Assembly: GCA_902779615.1 (NCBI GenBank)
Contig: CACZCM010000012.1
Coordinates: 1 to 51,743, forward strand
From: an uncultured Ruminococcus sp.
Lineage (GTDB): Bacteria > Bacillota > Clostridia > Oscillospirales > Acutalibacteraceae
Length of the DNA: 51,743 nucleotides
Reading direction: 5' to 3'
The position numbers and the translations under genes were made by a program. Below are positions 1 through 8,158 of the stretch, piece by piece (positions within the stretch are counted from its first letter, which is position 1; every line of letters starts with the position of its first letter). The notes under the pieces are model-generated. The model did not search any database. It was not told the DNA's origin and saw only the letters and a list, made by a program, of their open reading frames with translations.

Positions 1-283
1 GCTCTTTTCTCATCTGTTCCCGGTAGCGTTCGGTCATGCAGCCCGTTGCGATCAACGCCTTTATCCGCCCTTCGGCTTTCAGCTTCGCAAGCTCCAGTAT
101 CTCGTCAATGCTCTCCTGCTTTGCGCTCTCGATAAAGCCGCAGGTATTTATTATCGCCACATCTGCCATCGCGGGGTCATCGTTGATCTTGTAGCCCGCT
201 TCACGAAGAGTATTGAGCATCATCTCTGCGTCAATGCGGTTTTTTGCACAGCCTAAGCTGATTATCCCAACGGAATTCTCCAT
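1..283 (-). CDS. rimO: Ribosomal protein S12 methylthiotransferase RimO, N-terminal part (cut by window edge)
   Basis: The reading frame starts at the ATG complementary to 281-283 and runs off the left edge after 94 codons. RimO is a radical SAM enzyme that adds a methylthio group to an Asp of ribosomal protein S12. Only the N-terminal UPF0004 domain is visible. It begins with [14 protein letters not shown], the LGCxKNxxDxE signature that separates RimO from its paralogue MiaB, and it carries Cys12, Cys48 and Cys82, the three conserved ligands of the auxiliary iron-sulfur cluster. The radical SAM CxxxCxxC and TRAM domains lie outside the window. recX starts 17 bases upstream, so rimO is probably co-transcribed with recA-recX. 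The family call is secure; completeness cannot be judged. Confidence 0.92.
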   Translation of the reverse strand, partial: MENSVGIISLGCAKNRIDAEMMLNTLREAGYKINDDPAMADVAIINTCGFIESAKQESIDEILELAKLKAEGRIKALIATGCMTERYREQMRKE

Positions 284-300
284 ATATATTCCTCCGACTA

Positions 301-903
301 TTATTCTTCAAACTGACTGATCGCTGCGCTGATATCGCTCCACGAATACCCCAGCCGCTGTAGGGCAGCGATCGTCCTTCGCCGGAGCTTTTCGTCATCA
401 AGCTTATCGGCGTATTTGCGTTCGATAAGCTCGACCAGCTGCTCCACGGGGTCGGCGTCAAATTCGCCCAGCACTTCCTCCGCCAATTCTCTCTCTATGC
501 CCTTTTCCATGAGCTTATAGAGCGCGCCCCTTGGCGACAGCTTTTTAAGGTATATAAGGTCGTGAGCAAGCCGCCTTGAGTAGCTTTCATCATTCAAAAG
601 CCCTACCTCCTCCATGCGGTCGCACACCGACTCGGCAGCGTCCTCGGACGTTTCGGATCTCAGCTTCTCGAACAATTTTTTTCTCGAATAATCACGCTGT
701 GACAAAAGCCACAGCGCCTTTTCTCTTGCACGCTTTTTATCGGACTTTTCCAGAAGCTCCCGCAGCCGCTCGTCATCGATCACGCAGCCCTCTCGGACGC
801 ACTCCTCATACAGCACCTCGGTATCGAGCTTCATCGCATATTCGCCGTCGATATAAACAAGCGTCAGCTTCTTTTTGACGGGTTTCAGTTCGGTGATCGT
901 CAT
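301..903 (-). CDS. recX: Regulatory protein RecX
   Basis: This 200-residue protein fits the RecX family, which binds RecA filaments and limits or modulates recombinase activity in the cytoplasm. The three tandem three-helix RecX repeats can be followed: one around residues 63-100 ([19 protein letters not shown]), one around 105-150 ([19 protein letters not shown]) and a C-terminal one ending with [15 protein letters not shown]. The ATG overlaps the recA stop codon by four bases (ATGA), indicating translational coupling. An N-terminal extension of about 60 residues before the first repeat is usual for Gram-positive RecX. Nothing is abnormal. Confidence 0.93.
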   Translation of the reverse strand: MTITELKPVKKKLTLVYIDGEYAMKLDTEVLYEECVREGCVIDDERLRELLEKSDKKRAREKALWLLSQRDYSRKKLFEKLRSETSEDAAESVCDRMEEVGLLNDESYSRRLAHDLIYLKKLSPRGALYKLMEKGIERELAEEVLGEFDADPVEQLVELIERKYADKLDDEKLRRRTIAALQRLGYSWSDISAAISQFEE

Positions 904-2072
904 ACATCAACAGCAGCGATATCGAGATCGCTGTCATCTACAGCAGCCGCATTATCTTCGGGCGCCGCTGTCGGCTCGGGCATTTCAGCCGCAGGCATTC
1001 CCGAGGAAGCTTCCTCTTCCGGTCCTTCGTCTGCGCTCTTCTTTGCCTTTTTGAGCTTGCTGCCCTTCGTCAGCGGCTTGGTTGCGATCTCATCGGCTTT
1101 TTCGGTGATCTTCGCCTCCAACTCTGCCGCCAGCTCCTTATCCTCGCTGAGCAGGATCTTGACCTTGTCACGCCCCTGCGCCAAACGCTTATCGCCGTAG
1201 CTGAACCACGAGCCTGATTTAATTATCAGGTCGGCGCGAAGTCCAAGATCGACTATCTCGCCTTCCTTCGATATTCCCTTTCCGTACATAATGTCGAATT
1301 CAGCCTCACGGAACGGCGGAGCTACCTTATTCTTTACAACTTTGACCTTGGTATGAGAGCCGACCATCTCGCCGTTGACCTTGAGTGTTTCGACTTTTCT
1401 TATGTCAAGACGAACCGACGAATAGAACTTGAGCGCTCTGCCGCCGGGAGTGACCTCGGGGCTTCCGAACATGACGCCGACTTTCTCTCTCAGCTGATTG
1501 ATAAATATCGCAACGCAGTTGCTCTTTGAGATAGCACCCGTCAGCTTACGAAGCGCCTGCGACATAAGTCTTGCCTGAAGTCCAACGTGAGAATCTCCCA
1601 TCTCGCCCTCGATCTCCGCCTTCGGAACGAGAGCCGCAACGGAATCGACAACGATCACGTCGATCGCGCCCGAACGAACGAGAGCCTCCGTGATCTCGAG
1701 CGCCTGTTCGCCCGTATCCGGCTGCGACACGAGCAGCTCGTCAACATTAACGCCGAGAGCAGCCGCATACACCGGGTCCAGAGCGTGTTCAACATCGATA
1801 AATGCCGCCGTGCCGTTATTCTTCTGCCCCTCTGCAATGCAGTGGAGAGCAAGAGTAGTCTTACCCGAGCTTTCGGGGCCGTACATTTCAATTATTCTTC
1901 CTCTCGGCAAGCCTCCGATACCGAGCGCTATGTCGAGCGAAAGCGAACCTGTGGAAATGGAATCCACCTTCAGCTTCTCCTGCTTTCCCAAGCGCATAAC
2001 AGCGCCCTTGCCGAACTGCTTCTCGATCTGACCAAGCGCAGTATTCAGAGCTTTTTCCTTATCAAATGCCAT
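900..2072 (-). CDS. recA: Recombinase RecA
   Basis: RecA forms ATP-dependent filaments on single-stranded DNA for homologous recombination and induction of the SOS response. The 390-residue product has the Walker A motif GPESSGKTT at residues 65-73, the catalytic-Glu segment IDVEHALDP, Walker [11 protein letters not shown], the L1/L2 DNA-binding region around [22 protein letters not shown], and a long acidic, Ala/Pro-rich C-terminal tail that normally restrains DNA binding. The tail is longer than in Escherichia coli (353 aa). A consensus promoter lies at 2207-2235, leaving a leader of about 130 bases. recX overlaps the 3' end. No clear LexA box was found. Confidence 0.98.
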   Translation of the reverse strand: MAFDKEKALNTALGQIEKQFGKGAVMRLGKQEKLKVDSISTGSLSLDIALGIGGLPRGRIIEMYGPESSGKTTLALHCIAEGQKNNGTAAFIDVEHALDPVYAAALGVNVDELLVSQPDTGEQALEITEALVRSGAIDVIVVDSVAALVPKAEIEGEMGDSHVGLQARLMSQALRKLTGAISKSNCVAIFINQLREKVGVMFGSPEVTPGGRALKFYSSVRLDIRKVETLKVNGEMVGSHTKVKVVKNKVAPPFREAEFDIMYGKGISKEGEIVDLGLRADLIIKSGSWFSYGDKRLAQGRDKVKILLSEDKELAAELEAKITEKADEIATKPLTKGSKLKKAKKSADEGPEEEASSGMPAAEMPEPTAAPEDNAAAVDDSDLDIAAVDV

Positions 2073-2106
2073 TGCAGCTCATCCTTTCTTTGTTCAAATT
2101 ATCGGA

Positions 2107-2187
2107 TATATGCGATCAACGCATATAAATATTCGTATTTGTATATTTATTGCGAATGCCGACTGTCTGCTGCGGCAGGACATTCGC
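2107..2187 (-). promoter_or_regulatory. recA 5' leader with two inverted repeats
   Basis: The transcribed leader of recA contains two palindromes. One, at 2107-2127, is an 8-bp perfect stem (TATATGCG) around a 5-base centre. The other, at 2152-2187, has arms GCGAATG and CATTCGC enclosing a CTGC/GCAG inner hairpin. Both lie downstream of the promoter and upstream of the Shine-Dalgarno sequence. They could be operator or RNA structure. Neither fits the usual Gram-positive SOS box CGAAC-N4-GTTCG. Confidence 0.45.
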
Positions 2188-2206
2188 CCGCACAATTCCA
2201 GTATCA

Positions 2207-2235
2207 ATTATAACGCATTCCCAGATTTATGTCAA
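2207..2235 (-). promoter_or_regulatory. Sigma-A promoter for recA
   Basis: On the minus strand the sequence reads TTGACA (2230-2235), a 17-base spacer, then TATAAT (2207-2212). This is a perfect consensus vegetative promoter, about 135 bases before the recA ATG. It presumably drives recA-recX-rimO. Confidence 0.85.
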
Positions 2236-2423
2236 TAAACAAACTATTAATCTGCGCGGAAATTCCACATGGAGATCATTTTTTAAAAGAATGTCATTTT
2301 TTTATTTCCCCGTCCGGCGCATCGGCTTCTTTATATGATGAAAAAATATATCTTATTGCGTTTCGCGTTGTTTTTTATTTTATTACACATATACAGACTT
2401 TTATGGAGTTCTGCCCCATCATT

Positions 2424-2612
2424 GTCATTAACTTAAGGTTCGATAGAGCACAGTATAAAGTTTTCGCCAAGCCTTTTTCAAAAGGCTTGCGGTTTCCAAA
2501 GGCAGAGGTCTCCGCTGCCGCGTCGGTCGGTGCTTCTGCTGCGCAGAGGTCTCGAGACCCGCACCCCCCACACCCTCGGCAGCTTTTTTGAAAAAAAGCT
2601 GCACAAAAAACT
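2424..2612. repeat. Intergenic repeat, family A copy 1
   Basis: The 650-base gap between the recA and DUF951 genes holds no gene that I can support. From about 2424 it contains a repeat that starts with TTAACTTAAGGTTCGATAGA, followed by a hairpin formed by CAAGCCTTTTTCAAAAGGCTTG. It continues through a GTCGGTCGGTGCTTCTG segment and ends with a second hairpin (AGCTTTTTTGAAAAAAAGCT). The first 75 bases are nearly identical to 33776-33845 and are found inverted at 41510-41571 and 30870-30952. It has no coding capacity and looks like a non-autonomous mosaic element. Confidence 0.75.
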
Positions 2613-2669
2613 TTTAATTAACAGTTTTTTAACTCATTCAAAAGCCGTCGAAAATTCCAAACCCCCGAC

Positions 2670-2698
2670 TTTACATTTTTTCACATTTATGGTAAAAT
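2670..2698 (+). promoter_or_regulatory. Sigma-A promoter for DUF951-prfA
   Basis: TTTACA at 2670-2675, a 17-base spacer and TAAAAT at 2693-2698 form a good vegetative promoter. A start site near 2705 would leave a leader of only about 20-30 bases before the Shine-Dalgarno GGAGG at 2725-2729. Confidence 0.75.
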
Positions 2699-2722
2699 AG
2701 ATAATATGCAAAAATATCCATT

Positions 2723-2929
2723 TTGGAGGTGGCCGAAACGGACGTCAGAACAGGCGATGTACTTATCATGAAAAAGCCCCACCCGTGCGGGGAACGTAAA
2801 TTTAAGGTACTCAGAGTCGGAATGGATTTTAAACTCGTTTGCTGCCGCTGCGGACGTGAAATCATGGCGCCACGTACCCGTATTGAAAAGAATGTCAAAA
2901 ATATTACCCGCGCCGAGGAGAACGAGTGA
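2723..2929 (+). CDS. DUF951 family small zinc-ribbon-like protein; likely ACG start at 2738
   Basis: This is a short basic protein of the DUF951 family, function unknown, with the family core KKPHPCGERKFKVLRVG followed by CCRCGR. The Cys residues suggest a metal-binding knuckle. The frame is open from a TTG at 2723, but that codon has no Shine-Dalgarno upstream and itself overlaps the only good one, GGAGG at 2725-2729. The codon at ideal spacing (8 bases) is ACG at 2738. Starting there would give M-D-V-R-T-G-D-V, which matches the usual family N-terminus (MDxxxGD). No ATG, GTG or TTG sits at that position. It ends three bases before prfA, so the two are co-translated. The family call is firm and the start is uncertain. 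Confidence 0.85.
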   Translation: MEVAETDVRTGDVLIMKKPHPCGERKFKVLRVGMDFKLVCCRCGREIMAPRTRIEKNVKNITRAEENE

Positions 2930-2932
2930 GTT

Positions 2933-3997
2933 ATGTTTGATAAGCTTGATGTGTTTGAAAAAAGAGCCGAGGAGCTGAACCAAAAGCTGTTTGATCCGGA
3001 AATTGCCGCTAACGCAGAGCAATACGCAGCTATAATGAAGGAGCTTTCCGAGATCGAGCCGATCGTGGAAAAATACCGTGAATACAAAACGGCCGTTCGG
3101 GACGAAGCCGATGCGAAGCTGATGCTTGCCGAGGGCGGCGATGAAGAACTCAAAGCAATGCTCAATGAGGAGCTGCGCCGTTCGGGTGAGGAGATCAAAC
3201 GCTGCGGGGAAGAACTGAAGATCCTCCTGCTGCCGAAAGACCCCAATGACGAACGCAATGTTATTATGGAAATACGCGCCGGGGCAGGCGGCGAAGAGGC
3301 TGCGCTGTTCGTTGCCGCGCTCTTCAGAATGTACTCCATGTACGCCGAGAAGCGAGGCTTCAAGACCGATCTTATCGGAGCAAACGAAACGGGGCTTGGC
3401 GGCTACCGTGAGATCTCATTCATAGTAAACGGAAACGGAGCATTCTCAAGGCTCAAGTTTGAAAGCGGTGTCCACCGTGTCCAGCGTGTTCCCGATACCG
3501 AAAGTCAGGGGCGTATCCACACTTCGACCGTTACCGTGGCGGTACTTCCCGAGGCAAAGGAAGTCGAGCTTGAGATCGACCCCAAAGATCTGAAGATCGA
3601 CACCTTCCGTTCAAGCGGCGCCGGCGGCCAGCATATCAACAAAACGTCCTCCGCCATCAGGATCACTCATCTTCCTACGGGAATGGTAGTTGAATGTCAG
3701 GACGAACGCAGTCAGTTCAAAAACCGTGACAAAGCGCTCAGAGTTCTGAAATCACGCCTGTTAAGCGAGAAGCAGCAGGCGCAGTCGGACGCTATCGCTG
3801 CCGAAAGAAAAGCGCAGGTCGGCACCGGAGAGCGAAACGAGCGTATACGCACCTACAACTTCCCGCAGTCGAGAGTGACGGACCACCGGATCGGACTGAC
3901 GCTGTATAAGCTTGACGCAGTTATGAACGGCGATCTTGACGAGATCATAGACGCGCTAATCACCGCAGACCGATCGGCAAAGCTGACGAAGGAATAG
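2933..3997 (+). CDS. prfA: Peptide chain release factor 1
   Basis: RF1 recognises UAA and UAG stop codons and triggers peptidyl-tRNA hydrolysis on the ribosome. The 354-residue length is normal. The catalytic GGQ motif is at residues 231-233 within [15 protein letters not shown]. The codon-recognition tripeptide at 187-189 reads PDT, a PxT variant of the usual PAT/PVT and clearly not the SPF of RF2. The N-terminal coiled-coil domain and the C-terminal segment RVTDHRIGL are complete. It follows DUF951 by three bases. The prmC methyltransferase that often follows prfA is not next door. Confidence 0.97.
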   Translation: MFDKLDVFEKRAEELNQKLFDPEIAANAEQYAAIMKELSEIEPIVEKYREYKTAVRDEADAKLMLAEGGDEELKAMLNEELRRSGEEIKRCGEELKILLLPKDPNDERNVIMEIRAGAGGEEAALFVAALFRMYSMYAEKRGFKTDLIGANETGLGGYREISFIVNGNGAFSRLKFESGVHRVQRVPDTESQGRIHTSTVTVAVLPEAKEVELEIDPKDLKIDTFRSSGAGGQHINKTSSAIRITHLPTGMVVECQDERSQFKNRDKALRVLKSRLLSEKQQAQSDAIAAERKAQVGTGERNERIRTYNFPQSRVTDHRIGLTLYKLDAVMNGDLDEIIDALITADRSAKLTKE

Positions 3998-4120
3998 GCT
4001 TTTAGCGGACGAATTATTCACCGCTTTTTCACATAATGAAAACATTACCGTTATAAATATGTAATATACTTACATTTATGGCATTCGGGATAAACAGATG
4101 TACAAGAGGAGGCGATCCCG

Positions 4121-4255
4121 GTGAGTGCAGAGCAAGGCAGAGCACGAAGGAATACCGGCGTATTTCCGGGCTTATCTGCTATAAGTTCGCCGGAACGCCG
4201 AACTTGTACGGCTATTTGTTTGGTTTGCTGTATTAAATTGGAATTCTGGTGCTGA
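4121..4255 (+). other. Leader ORF with strong ribosome site, ending in UGA at the tsaC frame junction
   Basis: An AGAGGAGG Shine-Dalgarno at 4105-4112 is spaced 8 bases from a GTG at 4121. That GTG opens a 44-codon frame ending at TGA 4253-4255. The peptide is Cys/Arg-rich and I do not recognise it. One base after the T of this stop, the tsaC frame reads GAT ATC GAG CTT (DIEL), where recognisable Sua5 sequence begins. A +1 shift at the TGC-TGA junction would fuse the leader to tsaC. The fused N-terminus would be about 30 residues longer than usual, so this may instead be a chance ORF or the mark of an indel. The gap 3998-4120 shows nothing else. Confidence 0.4.
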
Positions 4256-5243
4256 TATCGAGCTTGCGGGGCGCGCGCTTCGTGAAGGCAAACTGGTCGG
4301 GATACCTACAGAAACGGTATACGGGCTTGCCGCCAACGCATTAAACGGCAGCGCTGTCAGCAGTATTTTTGCCGCTAAGGGCAGACCTGCGGACAACCCG
4401 CTGATCGTACACATTTCCGATATAGATCAGATAAACAAGTGGTCGCTTGTGAGTGAAATACCCGAAAGCGCAAAAAAACTGATGGACGCCTTTTGGCCCG
4501 GCCCGCTTACTATTATAATGAAAAGGGGCAGCGTGCCCGACGAGGTGACAGCGGGACTTGACACTGTGGCGATACGATTCCCCTCTCACCCAGTCACGGG
4601 AAAAATAATTACTGCAGCAGGCTGTCCTCTCGCAGCGCCCTCTGCCAACACCTCCGGAAAGCCCAGCCCCACAACTGCCGAACACGTTTTCCACGACATG
4701 AACGGCAAGATACCGTTTATTGTTGACGGCGGCGCGTGCGAGGTCGGCGTTGAATCGACGGTCATAACAACAGCGGGCGATACCCCTGTGCTGCTGCGCC
4801 CGGGCGGAGTTACTTACGAGGAGCTTCAGGCGGTTCTCGGTCACGTTGAGATCGCTCACGCCGTATTGGAACGCATGAGCGACGGCGAGGTCGCCGCAAG
4901 TCCCGGAATGAAATACAAGCATTATGCGCCGAGCGCCAATGTGATATTGCTAAGCGGCAGCAGTGAAAAATATATCGATTATGTAAATCGTCACATGATC
5001 GGAAACAACGCCGCTTTGTGCTATGATGAGGATATTCCGTTCATAAACGGCAAAACATACTCATTCGGTCACATGGGTAATTACGACGAACAGTCGGCGC
5101 AGCTGTTCGGGGTTCTCAGACAGATCGACGAGGACGGCTGCGGGGTGGTGTATGCGCGCTGCCCGGACAGGACGGGCAAGGCAATGGCAGTGTATAACCG
5201 GCTTATTCGCGCCGCAGGTTTCGAGGTGATGGAGCTTGCGTGA
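4185..5243 (+). CDS. tsaC: Threonylcarbamoyl-AMP synthase (TsaC/Sua5), no canonical start in frame
   Basis: Sua5-type enzymes make threonylcarbamoyl-AMP for the t6A37 modification of ANN-decoding tRNAs. The frame encodes the substrate-binding segments IPTETVYGLAANA and KGRPADNPLIVHI, then FWPGPLTII, the SAPSANTSG-type motif (APSANTSGKPSPTTA) and VESTVI. A C-terminal Sua5 domain follows a GMKYKHYAP linker. The frame is open from 4185 (after a TAA at 4182), yet holds no ATG, GTG or TTG before GTG 4449. A start at 4449 would delete the catalytic KGRP region. About 15 residues are normally expected before DIELAG, so the true start should lie near 4206-4220. The 5' end has therefore shifted frame, been miscalled, or uses recoding. 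The rest of the gene is intact. coaE overlaps its 3' end. Confidence 0.85.
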   Translation, partial: VRRNAELVRLFVWFAVLNWNSGADIELAGRALREGKLVGIPTETVYGLAANALNGSAVSSIFAAKGRPADNPLIVHISDIDQINKWSLVSEIPESAKKLMDAFWPGPLTIIMKRGSVPDEVTAGLDTVAIRFPSHPVTGKIITAAGCPLAAPSANTSGKPSPTTAEHVFHDMNGKIPFIVDGGACEVGVESTVITTAGDTPVLLRPGGVTYEELQAVLGHVEIAHAVLERMSDGEVAASPGMKYKHYAPSANVILLSGSSEKYIDYVNRHMIGNNAALCYDEDIPFINGKTYSFGHMGNYDEQSAQLFGVLRQIDEDGCGVVYARCPDRTGKAMAVYNRLIRAAGFEVMELA

Positions 5244-5847
5244 TTTTTTGATCGTAGGGCTGACAGGCCCCAGCGGTTCGGGGAAAAGCACCGTGTGCAA
5301 AGCTTTTCTCGATCGTGGTTTCTCCGTTATCAACGCCGATGAGATCGCCCACAGTGTTCTTGCGGAAGACAAGGCGTGCGCGCTTGCTCTGTGCGCCGCT
5401 TTCGGAAGTGATATCGCAGCCGACGGCGCAGTGATCGACAGAAAGCTCCTTGCGGAGAGGGCGTTCTCTTCGAAAGAAAACACGCAGCTTCTCAACGACA
5501 TCACTCATCCGGCAATATTTCTCAGGACGCTTAAAACATGCCGAAGGCTGATAGACAGCGGAAACAGGAGAATAGTTTTTGACGCTCCGGTCCTGTTTGA
5601 AAGTCACGCGGAGATAATGTGCGACTGCACAGTGTGCATAACCGCGCCCGAAAATGTTCGGATCGATCGACTAAAGATGCGCGACGGGCTTAACGAAAAT
5701 GCGGTCAGAAAACGTCTTTCGGCGCAGCATGGCGACGAATACTATACTTCGCGTTCGGATCACTGCATTGACGGAGGACGGCCGCTCGAAGACGTTATTC
5801 GCAGTGTGGATTCAGTGATCGACATTATAACAAATAGATTTATATAA
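5236..5847 (+). CDS. coaE: Dephospho-CoA kinase
   Basis: CoaE phosphorylates the ribose 3'-hydroxyl of dephospho-CoA, the last step of coenzyme A synthesis. The 203-residue product has the P-loop GPSGSGKST at residues 11-19, the substrate segment INADEIAHSVL and the LID/CoA region around MRDGLNENAVRKRL. The start is a TTG at 5236, overlapping the end of tsaC by 8 bases, with a GGTGATGGAG ribosome site inside tsaC; the two are translationally coupled. Its TAA stop is also the first codon of a family B repeat. Confidence 0.95.
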   Translation: MRDFLIVGLTGPSGSGKSTVCKAFLDRGFSVINADEIAHSVLAEDKACALALCAAFGSDIAADGAVIDRKLLAERAFSSKENTQLLNDITHPAIFLRTLKTCRRLIDSGNRRIVFDAPVLFESHAEIMCDCTVCITAPENVRIDRLKMRDGLNENAVRKRLSAQHGDEYYTSRSDHCIDGGRPLEDVIRSVDSVIDIITNRFI

Positions 5848-5920
5848 CCAAAGAGGGAATGTCCCTTAATGAACGCACAAGCCTATGGCTTGTGTCTGCT
5901 TGCTGAAAGCAGAGCTTTTA
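5845..5920 (+). repeat. Family B structured repeat, short form, starting at the coaE stop
   Basis: The element begins TAACCAAAGAGGGAATGTCC at the coaE TAA. The long middle hairpin is absent. It then has the CACAAGCC-TAT-GGCTTGTG hairpin and the CTGCTT/AAGCAG hairpin, and ends GAGCTTTTA. It lies in the same orientation as the upstream gene and separates coaE from the transglycosylase gene. Confidence 0.7.
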
Positions 5921-5945
5921 TCAGTTTGGCAAGGCGGGTGAAACA

Positions 5946-6785
5946 ATGGCAAAAAAATCGGCAGAAGAAACAAAAAAGAATATATCTTTTTCATTTGCGG
6001 TCGGAGGGCTTGCGGTGCTTATAGTTGTACCGATAGTTTTTTTTGTCATATCGACAGTTCTGCACAACAGGTCCTCGGGCGAGTTCAATAAAAGCGTCTA
6101 CCCCATCAAATACGAGTACTACGTTGAAAAATACTCCAAGGAATTTGACGTTGACGTCTGCCTGATATATGGCGTCATTCGCACCGAAAGCGGCTTTGAC
6201 CCCGAAGCGGTATCGCAGGCAGGAGCGATCGGTCTAATGCAGATCATGCCCGATACCTTTACTTGGCTGCAAAACTACCGAACGGAATTTATGCCCGAAA
6301 AAATACTCGATCCAAGCGAACTCTACAAACCGCAGGTCAATATCGAATACGGAACTTTTCTTCTGAAATTCCTGCTCGATCATTATGACGGCAACCGTTC
6401 GCTTGCTATAATAGCCTATAATGCAGGTTACGGCAATGTCGACACATGGCTTGCGGACGGTATCATTCAGCGTGACGTCACCGCGGAAAGCGTACCGTTT
6501 ACGGAAACGTCAAATTATCTTACCAGAGTGACGGAAGCGGCGGAGATGTACCGCAGCTTGTATTACAGCGACATGGAAAGCGATTTCCCCGAAAATGATA
6601 CTGATACCTTCTCAAGCGGCAGCGACGGATCCGACACTAATGCGGACGAGTACGCTCCGAATGATGATATCGGAGATACATACGAAGATCAGGTATCCTC
6701 TTTTTCGGACGGCGCAGATGAAGACGAGCAGAACGGCGTTATGTATTACGATAACTACGAGAATTACGAAAACGAGTATTATTAA
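5946..6785 (+). CDS. Membrane-anchored lytic transglycosylase (SLT domain)
   Basis: Soluble lytic transglycosylases cleave the MurNAc-GlcNAc bond of peptidoglycan, leaving a 1,6-anhydro end. Residues 1-15 are basic, and about 13-38 form one hydrophobic segment that acts as signal anchor. The SLT fold covers about 55-205, with catalytic Glu in RTESGFDPEAVS, the AIGLMQIMPDT motif and the IIAYNAGYGNV motif. The last about 70 residues are acidic, rich in Asp, Ser and Tyr and without fold, ending with repeated YENYENEYY-like sequence, an unusual surface-exposed tail. The SD is GGCGGGTGA. It is close to B. subtilis YjbJ-like enzymes in layout. The family call is secure, the cellular role is inferred. 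Confidence 0.92.
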   Translation: MAKKSAEETKKNISFSFAVGGLAVLIVVPIVFFVISTVLHNRSSGEFNKSVYPIKYEYYVEKYSKEFDVDVCLIYGVIRTESGFDPEAVSQAGAIGLMQIMPDTFTWLQNYRTEFMPEKILDPSELYKPQVNIEYGTFLLKFLLDHYDGNRSLAIIAYNAGYGNVDTWLADGIIQRDVTAESVPFTETSNYLTRVTEAAEMYRSLYYSDMESDFPENDTDTFSSGSDGSDTNADEYAPNDDIGDTYEDQVSSFSDGADEDEQNGVMYYDNYENYENEYY

Positions 6786-6859
6786 CAGTACGGCGCTGTT
6801 CGTTCTTGTAGCTATGATATCTATATTTTTATAATTGATACAAATAATAATACAGAGGA

Positions 6860-8158
6860 GTGATCATTCTGAATAGCTTTAAAAGAGAGAAGATCGGGAA
6901 CGGGATATTTTTCAGCACGATCTTGGACAACAGATTCAAAACATGCAGGATCACCGTTATTCTGCGAACCGAAATAGACGATAAAAAAAGCTCGGCATAC
7001 TCGGCGGCGGCAGAACTTCTGACACGCTCCACCAAAGAATACCCGACGTTTTTGGAGCTTAGCCGCAGGCTGGACTCGCTCTATGGAACGGAGATCTCAA
7101 GCGGCTGCAGCAAGATCGGCGATACTCAGGTGCTGAGAATATCGGGCGTATGCATCGACGACAGATACAGCTTGGACGGAGAGCCGATCTACGCCGAAAT
7201 GGCGAAGTTAATATGCAGCGCGATATTTGAACCGAACGCCGAAAACGGCGCATTCAGCGAAGCCGAATTCAAACAGGCACAAAGGCAGCTTATCGACAAT
7301 ATCGACGCGCAGTTCAACGATAAACGGATCTACGCAAAACGCCGTTTGCAGGAGCTTATGTGCGAAGGCGAAAAGTACGGCATCAGCTTGGTCGGCACTA
7401 AAGAGAAAGCTCAGTCGCTGACCGCAAAGAGCGTTTATGAAGCATACGAAGAGCTGCTGAAGACCGCTAAGGTAGAGGTATTGTGTCTGACCGGCAGCAG
7501 CGACACCGAAAGCGTCAAGGAGATCTTCACACGTGAATTTGCAAAAATAGACAGAGCGCCGCTCGACTGCTCGACAGATGTTATCAAAAAAGCAGGTAAG
7601 ACGCGGGAGTTCACCGAAACGTACGACGTTACGCAGTCAAAGCTTCTGATGGGCTTCAGAACCGACTGCGCAGAACCTTCAAAAGACGTTCCCGCAGAAA
7701 ACCTGATGTGCGCAGTCCTTGGCGGCACGGCGCACTCAAAGCTGTTCAATAACGTTCGAGAAAAGCTTAGCGTTTGCTATTACTGCTCTTCCGTTTATGA
7801 TTCGGTAAAGGGTATTATGCAGATCGAAAGCGGCGTTCAGAAAGAAAATATCGAAAGGGCGAAAACTGCGATCTTAAACGAAGTTGAGCAGATGAAGCAG
7901 GGCAATATCACCGACGAGGAGATAGAAAGCGCAAAGCTCAGCATCACTAATTCTTACACGACCGTCACCGACACATCAGCCGGCACTCTCGGCTGGTATT
8001 TGTCACAGATCATGTTTGGCGAAGAGATACTGACGCCCGAGGAAAAGGCGCAGAAAATTAACGGCGTAACAAAAGAAATGATCGTCAAAGCGGCAAACAA
8101 GCTCAGCCTTGATACGATCTATCTGCTGACAAGCGAGGACAAGGAGGATGAAAATTAA
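6860..8158 (+). CDS. M16-family peptidase-like subunit without zinc motif (YmfF-like)
   Basis: This 432-residue protein belongs to the pitrilysin (M16) family by its paired gene and by segments such as FNNVREKLSVCYYCSSVYDSV, the M16 C-terminal R-Y region. The HxxEH zinc motif is absent; the corresponding stretch near residue 65 reads FLELSRRLDSLYG. It therefore resembles the non-catalytic partner of M16 heterodimers, as in B. subtilis YmfF/YmfH. The start is unclear. GTG 6860 abuts the only Shine-Dalgarno (AGAGGAG, 6854-6860), while ATT 6866 and CTG 6869 are at more normal spacing. The next gene overlaps by 11 bases, supporting a complex. Confidence 0.88.
   Translation: MIILNSFKREKIGNGIFFSTILDNRFKTCRITVILRTEIDDKKSSAYSAAAELLTRSTKEYPTFLELSRRLDSLYGTEISSGCSKIGDTQVLRISGVCIDDRYSLDGEPIYAEMAKLICSAIFEPNAENGAFSEAEFKQAQRQLIDNIDAQFNDKRIYAKRRLQELMCEGEKYGISLVGTKEKAQSLTAKSVYEAYEELLKTAKVEVLCLTGSSDTESVKEIFTREFAKIDRAPLDCSTDVIKKAGKTREFTETYDVTQSKLLMGFRTDCAEPSKDVPAENLMCAVLGGTAHSKLFNNVREKLSVCYYCSSVYDSVKGIMQIESGVQKENIERAKTAILNEVEQMKQGNITDEEIESAKLSITNSYTTVTDTSAGTLGWYLSQIMFGEEILTPEEKAQKINGVTKEMIVKAANKLSLDTIYLLTSEDKEDEN

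Noticed and set aside
3491-3499. RF1 tripeptide PDT instead of PAT
   Set aside because: It is still PxT, consistent with RF1, and surrounding residues are normal; not enough to suggest altered stop-codon use.
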